DNA from: Pseudomonadota bacterium
GTDB lineage: Bacteria; Desulfobacterota; WTBG01; CAIYCZ01
Reading direction: 5' to 3'
Length of the DNA stretch: 8,554 nt
Assembly (NCBI GenBank): GCA_026388865.1
Contig: JAPLIX010000114.1
Location: forward strand, 1-8,554
Both the position numbers and the translations under genes were made by a program. Positions within the stretch are counted from its first letter, which is position 1. The number at the start of each line of letters is the position of its first letter. The notes under the pieces were generated by a model that saw nothing but the letters and a program-made list of their open reading frames with translations, ran no database searches and had not been told where the DNA came from. Below are positions 1-6,796 of the stretch, piece after piece.

Positions 1-3
1 ATT

Positions 4-78
4 AAAAAAACAGAAGAAAGAGCACAGAACAAAGATGACAAACAACAAGTTTGTCTGAGAGTCTGTGTTCTGTCCTCT
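4..78 (-). terminator. Two-tier hairpin terminator closing the leftward operon
   Basis: Just past the stop of the Trm112-like gene, read leftward, 66-78 pairs with 19-31 (perfect core TGTTCTGT/ACAGAACA, extended by CTCT/AGAG across one C-C mismatch). Nested inside is a perfect 7-bp hairpin, 49-55 with 37-43 (GTTTGTC/GACAAAC), with a 5-nt loop. On the minus strand the structure is followed by a pyrimidine-rich run ending in seven T (complement of 4-10). The T-run begins about eight bases after the stem, which is longer than the ideal, so Rho-independent function is likely but not certain. Confidence 0.6.
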
Positions 79-84
79 GCAGTT

Positions 85-255
85 TTATTCCAGCTTCGTT
101 GCCTCATCAATCAGCATGATAGGGATGTCGTCTTTAATGTGATAGAGCAGTTTGCACGTATCACAGATAAGGCCATCCTGTTTTTCATTTAACCGAATAT
201 CTCCTTTGCACTGGGGACAGGCAAGAATATCAAGTAAGTCTTTGCTCATGGCCAT
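85..255 (-). CDS. Trm112/YcaR-like small zinc-ribbon protein (UPF0434 type)
   Basis: A 56-residue protein with two zinc-knuckle pairs: Cys13-Pro-Gln-Cys16 in the typical LDILACPQCKG context, and Cys31-x-x-Cys34. The family ending LLYHIKDDIPIMLIDEA follows. The length matches bacterial Trm112-like/YcaR proteins of about 55-65 residues. In eukaryotes and archaea Trm112 is an activating subunit of several methyltransferases; the bacterial role is poorly defined, so none is assigned. The start at 255 (MAMSKDLL) is preferred because AGGAG at 262-266 sits just upstream at good spacing. An in-frame ATG at 276 lies before that site and would add seven residues unlike the family; ATG at 249 is possible but farther from AGGAG. 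It is the last gene of the leftward run, 64 bases after the gmhB remnant and seven bases before a terminator hairpin. Confidence 0.9.
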   Translation of the reverse strand: MAMSKDLLDILACPQCKGDIRLNEKQDGLICDTCKLLYHIKDDIPIMLIDEATKLE

Positions 256-288
256 ACGCTCTCCTTTGCTTATCATCTATGCATCCCT

Positions 289-316
289 TACATCTGCGTT
301 TATCTGCATCCTCCGC
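289..316 (-). repeat. Degenerate tandem GCAGAT-type intergenic repeat
   Basis: Read leftward between the gmhB remnant and the Trm112-like gene are three related units: GCGGAGGA (316-309), TGCAGATAAA (308-299) and CGCAGATGTA (298-289). The spacing is close to 10 bases. The core CGCAGA/GCGGAG resembles the units in the inverted repeat at 6671-6776. Similar CGCAGAT-rich intergenic repeats occur in environmental genomes, but I cannot name a family for them. Function unknown. Confidence 0.45.
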
Positions 317-319
317 TGC

Positions 320-833
320 TTACCGGCTCTCCCTGAGAATCCATTGCGCCGCAGCATACAGATCTGCTGCAATGTGATGCGGAGGCTGACGCTGCGCCTC
401 TTCATGAAGCGCCAATTCAGTTTTGCCATATCCGGTCATGACCATAACTGCCCCGGCCCCAACGTTGTGGGCGAGAGGAGCGCGCCACATCAATTCCCAG
501 GTCAGCAGCAGCCGTACGTATCAGGCCGGGAAAAGGTTTGCGGCACTGGCACGCAATCCGGTACTGTTCTATGGCCGCCTCGGGATGGTGCGGGCAATAG
601 TAATAGGCGTCAATCCGCGCCTTCTCTTGATCAAGCAGCGCTGAAAGACGCTGGTGGATTGCGGGCAATAATTCTTCCTTGAGAAGCCCCCTGGCAATTC
701 CTGCCTGGTTCGTGACCACTACTGTTTTAAAGCCAGCCTCATTGAGCAGCCTGATCGCATCACCAGCCCGGGGAATCAGCTCAACCTGGTCAGGGTGATT
801 TAAATAGCCGACCTCGATGTTGATGGTGCCGTC
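320..833 (-). pseudogene. gmhB: Broken D-glycero-D-manno-heptose 1,7-bisphosphate 7-phosphatase
   Basis: GmhB is a HAD-family phosphatase that removes the C7 phosphate of heptose bisphosphate when the ADP-heptose precursor of the lipopolysaccharide core is made. The remnant begins at DGTINIEVGYLNHPDQ and keeps HAD motif II (VVVTNQAGIARG), the zinc loop (CPHHPE and CQCRK) and the motif III lysine. The N-terminus is missing, including the FLDR stretch with the nucleophilic Asp; the sequence is joined directly to PurB, with Glu423 of the fused frame in the nucleophile place. After IDVARSS (near 475) about 11-13 residues carrying GDKxxD are missing. The natural end resumes in another frame as LAHNVGAGAVMVMTGYGK and runs to a TAA at 320-322. 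Both catalytic aspartate motifs are therefore gone. The lesions could be genuine decay or assembly error; if this is the only copy, heptose synthesis would need another phosphatase. Confidence 0.88.
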
Positions 834-2105
834 TATTTCATCGACGTGCCGGAAAAAGAAGCGGATATCACAGGATGCGGCGATTTCTTCTTTGGCAAGA
901 ATCCGGGTAACCTCAGGGTCGCCCTGGACTAACTCCACAAAATCCTTCTGCTCACTCCATGCCTGCAGCGCGTTTTTCTGCATCAGCCGGTACGCGTTTT
1001 CACGGGTCATTCCGCGCTGGGTAAGCTCAAGCAGCAATTTCTGTGAAAAAAATATCCCCCTGGTGAGGTTCATGTTTGCCGTCATCTTTTCCGGGTACAC
1101 GAGCAGATTTTTAATGAGGCTGGTAAACCTGACCAGCATGAAGTCAAGCAGCGTGGTGCTGTCGGGCCCGATGACCCGCTCGACGGAAGAGTGGCTGATG
1201 TCACGCTCGTGCCACAGCGCCACATTTTCCATGGCAGCAAGAGCGTTGCCGCGCAGCACGCGGGCAAGGCCGGAAATGTTTTCTGAAAGGATCGGGTTCT
1301 GCTTGTGGGGCATGGCAGAAGAGCCCTTCTGCCCGGCGGAAAAGAATTCCGAAGCTTCCGAGACCTCGGTGCGCTGCAGATGCCGTATCTCAGTAGCAAA
1401 CTTATCGAGCGAGCTGCCGATAAGGGCCAGGGTGGTGAAGTACTCGGCGTGCAGGTCGCGCTGGAGTATCTGCGTCGAGATCGGGGCGGGCTTGAGGCCG
1501 CATTTTTCACAGACATGCTGTTCCACAAACGGAGGATTGTAGGCAAAGGTGCCCACCGCGCCCGAGATTTTGCCATAGCTGATATTTTCCCTGGCGCGCT
1601 CCATGCGCCTGCGGTGCCGCTTCATCTCGTCATACCAGACCGCCAGCTTCAGGCCGAAGGTGATCGGCTCAGCGTGTATGCCGTGGGTGCGGCCGATCAT
1701 GGCGGTGTCTTTATACTGCAGGGCCTTGTCTTTAAGCACGGCGAGAAAATCGTCAATATCCTTAAGAATCACTTCAGCAGATTCTTTCAGCAGCAGGGAG
1801 AAAGAGGTGTCAAGAATATCGGAAGAGGTCAGTCCCCAGTGTATATAGCGGGCATCTTCTCCCACGTATTCCGCCACGCAGGTGGTAAAGGCGATAACAT
1901 CGTGCCTGGTAACCTGCTCAATCTCATCAATCCTCTTGATGTCAAAGCGCGCTTTTTCTTTAATATTTTTCAGCGACGGTTCCGGAACCAGGCCCAGCTT
2001 ACAGAGCGCTTCGCAGGCAGCTATCTCAATCGCAAGCCACTTTTGAAAGCGGTTCTCGGGAGACCATATTTTTTTCATTATGTCGCGTGCGTAGCGATCT
2101 ATCAT
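417..2105 (-). CDS. purB: Adenylosuccinate lyase, running in frame into a GmhB fragment
   Basis: PurB cleaves SAICAR to AICAR plus fumarate, and adenylosuccinate to AMP plus fumarate, in cytoplasmic purine synthesis. Residues 1-424 are a nearly complete short-type PurB. His68 (TRHDV) and His141 (GRTHGIHAEP) fall at the numbers of the B. subtilis catalytic histidines, and the superfamily signature loop GSSAMPHKQNP (261-271) carries the catalytic serine. The family is about 430 residues long, and normally a few residues such as FKRVFG follow HVDEI. Here HVDEI is followed directly by GmhB sequence from Asp425, then by an 18-residue out-of-frame tail to a TGA at 417, giving 562 residues. The start at 2105 (MIDRYARD) has CGGAG seven bases upstream; the in-frame ATG at 2135 would add a family-atypical leader. 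Since only the extreme C-terminus is lost, lyase activity may survive. It lies 109 bases after the acyl-CoA synthetase gene. Confidence 0.93.
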   Translation of the reverse strand: MIDRYARDIMKKIWSPENRFQKWLAIEIAACEALCKLGLVPEPSLKNIKEKARFDIKRIDEIEQVTRHDVIAFTTCVAEYVGEDARYIHWGLTSSDILDTSFSLLLKESAEVILKDIDDFLAVLKDKALQYKDTAMIGRTHGIHAEPITFGLKLAVWYDEMKRHRRRMERARENISYGKISGAVGTFAYNPPFVEQHVCEKCGLKPAPISTQILQRDLHAEYFTTLALIGSSLDKFATEIRHLQRTEVSEASEFFSAGQKGSSAMPHKQNPILSENISGLARVLRGNALAAMENVALWHERDISHSSVERVIGPDSTTLLDFMLVRFTSLIKNLLVYPEKMTANMNLTRGIFFSQKLLLELTQRGMTRENAYRLMQKNALQAWSEQKDFVELVQGDPEVTRILAKEEIAASCDIRFFFRHVDEIDGTINIEVGYLNHPDQVELIPRAGDAIRLLNEAGFKTVVVTNQAGIARGLLKEELLPAIHQRLSALLDQEKARIDAYYYCPHHPEAAIEQYRIACQCRKPFPGLIRTAAADLGIDVARSSRPQRWGRGSYGHDRIWQN

Positions 2106-2112
2106 GGCAGTG

Positions 2113-2147
2113 CTCCGGCTGAAAGCCCGCAGCAATCAGCTTTCAGC
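2113..2147 (-). promoter_or_regulatory. Hairpin abutting the purB ribosome binding site
   Basis: In the purB leader a perfect 9-bp inverted repeat (GCTGAAAGC at 2139-2147 and GCTTTCAGC at 2118-2126 in minus-strand sense, 12-base loop) ends directly beside the Shine-Dalgarno CGGAG (2117-2113), which is seven bases before ATG. No T-run follows, so it is not an intrinsic terminator. It might affect ribosome access or stabilise the 5' end. No known purine riboswitch core is recognisable. Confidence 0.45.
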
Positions 2148-2214
2148 GTTAGAAAATAAAATGTATGCGGTTACTTCTGTTGCAATGCTCCCGGCGAGGT
2201 ATTTAATCCGGAAA

Positions 2215-3888
2215 TCAAACGGCATCTGCCGTCTTGCATTCCTCCTCCCGCAGCACCCTGCGCAGCACCTTGCCGGCCATACTTTTGGGCAGTTCTTCCT
2301 TGAAGATAACTTTTTTCGGGATTTTATATTTGGCAAGATTCTCACGGCAGTATTTAATAATCTCTTCCTGGGTGGCGGTGCAGCCTTCTTTCAAGACTGC
2401 ATAGGCGATAAGTTTTTCGCCCCGCAGTTCATCAGGCACGCCGATAACCGCAGCGTCGCGAACACTGGGATGGGTTATGAGAAACTCGTCAATCTCGCGG
2501 GGATAGACGTTATAACCCTCTGATATGATCATGTCCTTTTTTCGCTCCACGATGTAGAAAAACCCCTCCTCATCCATGCGCGCGATGTCGCCGGTGTAAA
2601 GCCACCCGTCTTTTATAACCTGCGCCGTCTCTTCCGGCTTCTGCCAGTAGCCCTGCATGACCTGCGGCCCCCTGATACACAGCTCGCCTTCTGCGCCGGG
2701 AGGGACCTCTGCCCCCATGTCAATATCGACGATTTTACAATCAGTGTCCGGCACCGGCAAACCGATGCTGCCGATTTTTCTTTTGCCGATGGCATTGCAA
2801 TGGGTTACCGGAGAGGCTTCCGTGAGCCCGTATCCTTCAATGATAATGCCGCCGGTTAACCGCTCAAATTCATTAAGCACAATGTCAGGAAGGGGCGCTG
2901 ATCCGGAAATGCAGTACGCGACGCTCGAGACATCGTACTTTTTTATATCCTTATAGGCATTGAGGGATGAATAAATCGCCGGGATACCCGGTAAAAAAGT
3001 TGCTTTATAATGCTCTATTGCTTTCAAGATATCTTTCGGGACATAGCGCGGTATCAGGATAAGGGCTGCGCCGAGGGAAAGCGGCAGGCTCAGTGCCGCC
3101 GCCATGCCGTAAGAATGGAAAAAGGGAAGCACGGAGATAAACGTCTCCTGGCCCTCTCTCGCCACAAAATACCAGTGGCGCATTTGCGCATTGTTTACTA
3201 CAATGTTTCTGTGGCTGAGCATGGCGCCTTTGGAGGTGCCGGTGGTACCGCCCGTATACTGCAGCAGCGCGATATCTCCCGGTTTTGTGTCCGGTGCAAC
3301 CGGCGGGGCAGTTTTTTTGCGCAGCAGATGCTGGAACAGGAACAGTTCTTCTGATTCCTCAATCGCAGGCACATCAACGCCCTTTTTGCCTATAATAGGA
3401 AAGAGAATTTTTTTCAGCGGCGGCAGGTAATCCTCGATTTTCCCCACGATGATTCTCTTCAGGGGAGTGCGGGGTTTTATGTTGTTTACTCTTGCATAGA
3501 GAAGGTCCAGTGTGATAAGTGTTTCTGCCCCGGCATCAGTTATCTGAAACGCGAGCTCTTTTTCTGTATAGAGCGGATTGGTGGGCACTACGATAGCACC
3601 CAGGGAAAGCACTGCATAAAAAGAAATGACCATGTGGGGAGTATTGGGCAGAAACAGGACCACCCGGTCCCGCGGCTTAACACCAAGGCTCTGCAGCACC
3701 CCGGCAAAGCGCAGGATTGTTTCCTGCAGCTCGCGGTAGCTTATGACATGGCCAAAAAAATTGAGGGCCGTATGGTCCGGGAAGCGGGCTGCCGCTTTTT
3801 CAAAGAGCTGATGGATGAGCAGGTCCGGATACTCAATTGTTGCAGGCACTTCCGGGTCATATGATGAAAGCCAGGGCTTGCTGGTCAT
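2215..3888 (-). CDS. fadD: Long-chain fatty acid--CoA ligase (FadD-type AMP-binding enzyme)
   Basis: A 557-residue ANL-superfamily adenylate-forming enzyme, expected to activate a fatty acid with ATP and load it onto coenzyme A at the inner membrane or in the cytoplasm. The visible motifs in order are the phosphate-binding loop YTGGTTGTSKG (211-221), HSYG (258-261), GYGLTEASP (352-360), the adenylate-binding WLYTGD (429-434), the hinge and C-terminal-domain stretch from ERKKDMIISEGYNVYP (448-463), and KSMAGKVLRR (535-544), whose Lys540 is the adenylation-step lysine. The order and length fit medium/long-chain acyl-CoA synthetases; substrate chain length cannot be read, and a cyclohexane- or aryl-carboxylate ligase is not excluded. 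The ATG at 3888 has AGGAG (3894-3898) five bases upstream. It is the first gene of the leftward run and diverges from lnt. The gene symbol is by family resemblance only. Confidence 0.9.
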   Translation of the reverse strand: MTSKPWLSSYDPEVPATIEYPDLLIHQLFEKAAARFPDHTALNFFGHVISYRELQETILRFAGVLQSLGVKPRDRVVLFLPNTPHMVISFYAVLSLGAIVVPTNPLYTEKELAFQITDAGAETLITLDLLYARVNNIKPRTPLKRIIVGKIEDYLPPLKKILFPIIGKKGVDVPAIEESEELFLFQHLLRKKTAPPVAPDTKPGDIALLQYTGGTTGTSKGAMLSHRNIVVNNAQMRHWYFVAREGQETFISVLPFFHSYGMAAALSLPLSLGAALILIPRYVPKDILKAIEHYKATFLPGIPAIYSSLNAYKDIKKYDVSSVAYCISGSAPLPDIVLNEFERLTGGIIIEGYGLTEASPVTHCNAIGKRKIGSIGLPVPDTDCKIVDIDMGAEVPPGAEGELCIRGPQVMQGYWQKPEETAQVIKDGWLYTGDIARMDEEGFFYIVERKKDMIISEGYNVYPREIDEFLITHPSVRDAAVIGVPDELRGEKLIAYAVLKEGCTATQEEIIKYCRENLAKYKIPKKVIFKEELPKSMAGKVLRRVLREEECKTADAV

Positions 3889-3915
3889 AACAACTCCTGT
3901 AATAATTCAAGCATA

Positions 3916-3945
3916 TACATAGCATTGAAATGGTGTGCAGGTCAG
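3916..3945 (-). promoter_or_regulatory. Possible sigma70-type promoter for the acyl-CoA synthetase gene
   Basis: On the minus strand CTGACC (3945-3940) and TATGTA (3921-3916) are separated by 18 bases, about 20 bases before the AGGAG site. Both hexamers are imperfect, and TATATG nearby is an alternative -10. The divergent lnt promoter must also lie in 3889-4018, but I found no convincing -35/-10 pair for it. Confidence 0.3.
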
Positions 3946-4018
3946 CGCTCGATTCTATTCGACAGGGTCTACACTCTAATACAGATGAAGTCATAATGGC
4001 AAGTATTTTTCAAGCGTA

Positions 4019-5569
4019 ATGAAGGTAAAAGACTATTTATTAGCTTCCATTTCAGGCCTGCTGCTGATCCTCAGCTTTCCCCAATGGAATTTGTTTGCCC
4101 TTGCCTGGGTGAGCCTTGTGCCGCTGCTCTATGCGGTCAGGGGCAAGGATGCCTCGCAGGGCTGTATTCTCGGCGCGGTCACCGGGCTGGTGTTCAACCT
4201 GGGGCTGGTCTACTGGGTGACGGTATCCATGACCACCTATGGTAAAATGAACGCTGCGCTCTCAGCGCTGGTGCTCATTTTATTTTCTGCTTACTTAAGC
4301 CTGTTCATCGGGGCTCAGGTGTGGTGCAGTTGCTATGTGGAACGCAAGCAGGGAATCGCTGTCATGGCGACACTGCCGTTTTTGTGGACTGCAAGCGAAT
4401 ACATAAAGTCGTGGTTTCTTACCGGCTTTCCCTGGGAGAACCTCGGCTACTCCCAGTTCCTGGCGCTTCCGGTGATACAGATTGCGGATATAACCGGCGT
4501 CTATGGCATCAGCTTCTTACTGGTTCTGGTAAACGGGGTCATTTTTGTTCTTCTGGAAACCATGGCCCTGAAAAAAACCGTTCCGTATAAGCTGATTGCC
4601 GTTACGGTTTTGCTGCTGGCAGCTTCATTGCTGTATGGCCGGGCACGCTTAGAGCACTATGACCGGCAGGAGGGCACAAGGTTAACGGTTGCACTGGTAC
4701 AGGGAAACATTGCGCAGGATGTAAAGTGGAACCCGGCATTTCTTGATGAGACCATGAACAGCTACAGCCGCCTGACCCTTGCCGCTGCGGCGGAGAAACC
4801 AGCACTTATCATATGGCCGGAAGCAGCAACCCCGTTCTTTTTTCAGTCAGAAAAGCTGTATCAAGAAATGGTGGCTGCGGTTGCGCGCCGGGCTGGTGCA
4901 TATCTGCTGCTGGGAAGCCCGGCGTGGGAGAATGACGGTAATGAAACGCACTATTTTAACAGCGCGTTTCTGGTCACCCCGGAGGGAAGTATTACCGGGC
5001 GCTATGATAAGATTCATCTGGTGCCATATGGTGAATACGTCCCGCTCAAGCAGCTGTTCCCGTTCATTGACAAGATGGTGGTCGGTATCGGGGATTTTAC
5101 TTCCGGCCGCGAAGTTAAAAATCTTAGCTTCCCCGGGGGTACCCTTGGAACGCTTATCTGCTATGAAATAATATTTCCGGACCTGGTGCGCCGGTTTGTG
5201 AAGGAAGGAGCGGCCTTTCTGGTCAACATAACCAATGACGCCTGGTTCGGCCGCACCTCTGCCCCCTATCAGCACCTGTCCATGGTGGTGCTGCGCGCTG
5301 TAGAGAACCGCCGCTTTGTCGCTCGTGCCGCCAACACCGGCATCAGCGCTATTATTGATGCCAGCGGCAGAATCGTGCAGCAAAGCAAACTCTTTACTCC
5401 GGCATCTTTAGCTGGTATTATTTTACTGGAAAAAGAACTGACCTTTTATTCGCGCTTCGGGGATATTTTTGCTGCTCTGTGCCTGTTACTCAGTTTTTTT
5501 GTGCTGGGTATGACGTTTATCAGAGCAAAAGGCCGACAAAAACATTTTTACATTAATACGGGAGAATAA
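4019..5569 (+). CDS. lnt: Apolipoprotein N-acyltransferase
   Basis: Lnt adds the third acyl chain to the N-terminal cysteine of apolipoproteins in the inner membrane, the last step of lipoprotein maturation before Lol-dependent export. The 516-residue protein has hydrophobic membrane segments from about residue 6 to 207, a periplasmic nitrilase-type domain from about 221 to 460, and a final membrane helix at about 482-501. The catalytic triad is visible as Glu268 (IIWPEAATPF), Lys331 (RYDKIHLVPYGEYVP) and Cys381 (LICYEIIFPD), close to E. coli Glu267, Lys335 and Cys387. The length is normal. The start at 4019 has no strong Shine-Dalgarno, but it fits the family N-terminus and an in-frame alternative is not evident. 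The stop lies two bases before prfB, and the prfB ribosome site is inside the lnt end, which indicates co-transcription and probably translational coupling. Confidence 0.96.
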   Translation: MKVKDYLLASISGLLLILSFPQWNLFALAWVSLVPLLYAVRGKDASQGCILGAVTGLVFNLGLVYWVTVSMTTYGKMNAALSALVLILFSAYLSLFIGAQVWCSCYVERKQGIAVMATLPFLWTASEYIKSWFLTGFPWENLGYSQFLALPVIQIADITGVYGISFLLVLVNGVIFVLLETMALKKTVPYKLIAVTVLLLAASLLYGRARLEHYDRQEGTRLTVALVQGNIAQDVKWNPAFLDETMNSYSRLTLAAAAEKPALIIWPEAATPFFFQSEKLYQEMVAAVARRAGAYLLLGSPAWENDGNETHYFNSAFLVTPEGSITGRYDKIHLVPYGEYVPLKQLFPFIDKMVVGIGDFTSGREVKNLSFPGGTLGTLICYEIIFPDLVRRFVKEGAAFLVNITNDAWFGRTSAPYQHLSMVVLRAVENRRFVARAANTGISAIIDASGRIVQQSKLFTPASLAGIILLEKELTFYSRFGDIFAALCLLLSFFVLGMTFIRAKGRQKHFYINTGE

Positions 5570-5571
5570 CC

Positions 5572-6661
5572 ATGCTAAGTCAGTGGGAAGAAAAAATCAA
5601 TTCCTTGGAGCAGAGAATGGAAACGCTGCGGGGTTATCTTTGAAATAACTCAGAAAAAGACGCGCATTCAGGAGCTCGATAAGGAGATCGGACGGTCTGA
5701 TTTCTGGTCTGACACAAAGAACGCGCAAAAAATTTCCAAGGAACGAAAAACCATCGAAAACGTTCTCACCCTGTGGAACAAGCTGGAGCAGGAGGTAGAA
5801 GACTGCCGCGTGCTTCTGGAACTGGCACGAGAGGGGGCAGAAGAGGACGTGGCACAGGATCTTGAGCAGAGCACCGGGCGGATTGAGCAGGAGGTGGCGG
5901 AGCTTGAGTTCAAGAAGATGCTGAGCGGTGAGAATGATTTTAATAACGCCATTGTCAGCATTCATGCCGGGGCAGGCGGCACCGAGGCTCAGGACTGGTC
6001 GGAGATGATGCTCCGGATGTATCTGCGCTGGGCAGAGAAAAGAGGATTCAAGACCGAGCTTGTTGATATTCTGCAGGGCGAAGAAGCAGGCGTAAAAAGC
6101 GTAACCTTCATCGTGAATGGCGATTATGCGTATGGTTATTTGAAGGCGGAAATCGGCATACACCGGCTGGTGCGCATCTCCCCCTTTGATGCCAACGCTC
6201 GGCGGCACACCTCGTTTGCCTCATTGTTTGTCTATCCTGACATAGAAGACGATGTGGTTATAGAAATTGATGACAAAGACCTGCGCGTTGACACCTTCCG
6301 CGCCAGCGGTGCCGGTGGACAGCATGTAAACAAAACCGATTCTGCGGTGCGCATTACGCACCTTCCCAGCGGCATTGTGGTGCAGTGCCAGAATGAGCGC
6401 TCCCAGCACATGAATCGTGCCACGGCCATGAAGCTGCTGAAAGCGCGCCTCTATGAAAAGGAAATGGAAGAGCGCGAGAAGGAACTGGATAAGATCAATG
6501 CATCAAAGAAACAGATAGCCTGGGGCAGCCAGATCCGCTCCTATATCCTCCAGCCCTATCAGATGGTAAAGGATCACCGCACCGGCAGGGAGATGGGCAA
6601 CGTTGACGCGGTGCTGGACGGAGAACTTGATGGCTTCATCGAAGCCTATCTGATGAGTTAA
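5572..6661 (+). CDS. prfB: Peptide chain release factor 2, with programmed +1 frameshift
   Basis: RF2 recognises UGA and UAA stop codons and triggers peptide release on the ribosome. Reading starts at ATG 5572, with GGGAG at 5560-5564 inside the end of lnt. After 23 codons comes an in-frame TGA (5641-5643); skipping its first T continues in the +1 frame from 5642 to the TAA at 6659-6661, giving 362 residues, the usual RF2 length. The stop-recognition tripeptide SPF is at 203-205 and the peptidyl-transferase motif GGQ at 248-250 (ASGAGGQHVNKTDSA), two residues below E. coli numbering. The N-terminal region is charged helix, as expected. A caller ignoring the frameshift would start at ATG 5810 and lose about 79 residues. 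Autoregulation is expected: low RF2 makes the ribosome pause at UGA and favours the shift. Confidence 0.97.
5629..5643 (+). promoter_or_regulatory. RF2 programmed +1 frameshift site
   Basis: The site reads CGGGGTTATCTTTGA. An internal Shine-Dalgarno-like CGGGG (5629-5633) lies before the slippery CTT-T and the in-frame TGA (5641-5643). In E. coli the core is AGGGGGTATCTTTGAC; here the G-run is shorter and ends one base farther from CTT, and the base after the stop is A instead of C. The slip CTT to TTT restores the frame that encodes the rest of RF2. Confidence 0.95.
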
Positions 6662-6670
6662 CAAACTGTC

Positions 6671-6776
6671 CACCGCTGAGCACGCGGAGGGCGCAGAGAT
6701 ACTGTTTAATGAGTTGCATTGATTGCCCCGGTCTGATTTGTTTTATAACTCTGCGATCTCGGCGTTCTCCGCGGTG
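6671..6776 (+). repeat. Inverted repeat whose arms are each three 9-bp CGCNGAG units
   Basis: Between prfB and the HD-domain gene, 6671-6698 and 6749-6776 form a 28-base imperfect inverted repeat (23 of 28 positions complementary by my count) around a 50-base centre. Each arm is itself periodic: CGCTGAGCA, CGCGGAGGG, CGCAGAGAT on the left, and in reverse complement CGCGGAGAA, CGCCGAGAT, CGCAGAGTT on the right. There is no T-run, so it is not a simple terminator. The RNA could fold into a long stem between the two genes; the DNA could be a dispersed repeat element. Function unknown. Confidence 0.7.
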
Positions 6777-6796
6777 CGTTTATTTGGAGAATAGAG

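Noticed and set aside
152..682. Plus-strand open frame of 176 codons over the gmhB remnant
   Set aside because: It is opposite clear GmhB and Trm112-like coding; the protein resembles no family and no ribosome site was seen.
1305..2159. Long plus-strand open frame (284 codons) antisense to purB
   Set aside because: It lies opposite a well-supported PurB frame with catalytic motifs. Its translation has no recognisable domain and fits an open shadow frame.
3996..4019. Seven-codon leader frame (MASIFQA) whose TAA overlaps the lnt ATG as TAATG
   Set aside because: The overlap is suggestive of coupling, but there is no credible ribosome site before it, and such tiny frames are common by chance.
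4847..5383. Minus-strand open frame of 178 codons inside lnt
   Set aside because: It overlaps the Lnt nitrilase domain, which carries the catalytic Glu-Lys-Cys set; it is a shadow frame.
5641..5643. In-frame TGA making prfB look like a pseudogene
   Set aside because: It is the conserved programmed frameshift stop, with the slippery CTT-T and an upstream Shine-Dalgarno-like run.
5597..6208. Minus-strand open frame of 203 codons inside prfB
   Set aside because: It is opposite the RF2 coding sequence; low-complexity Leu/Ser-rich translation and no family match.
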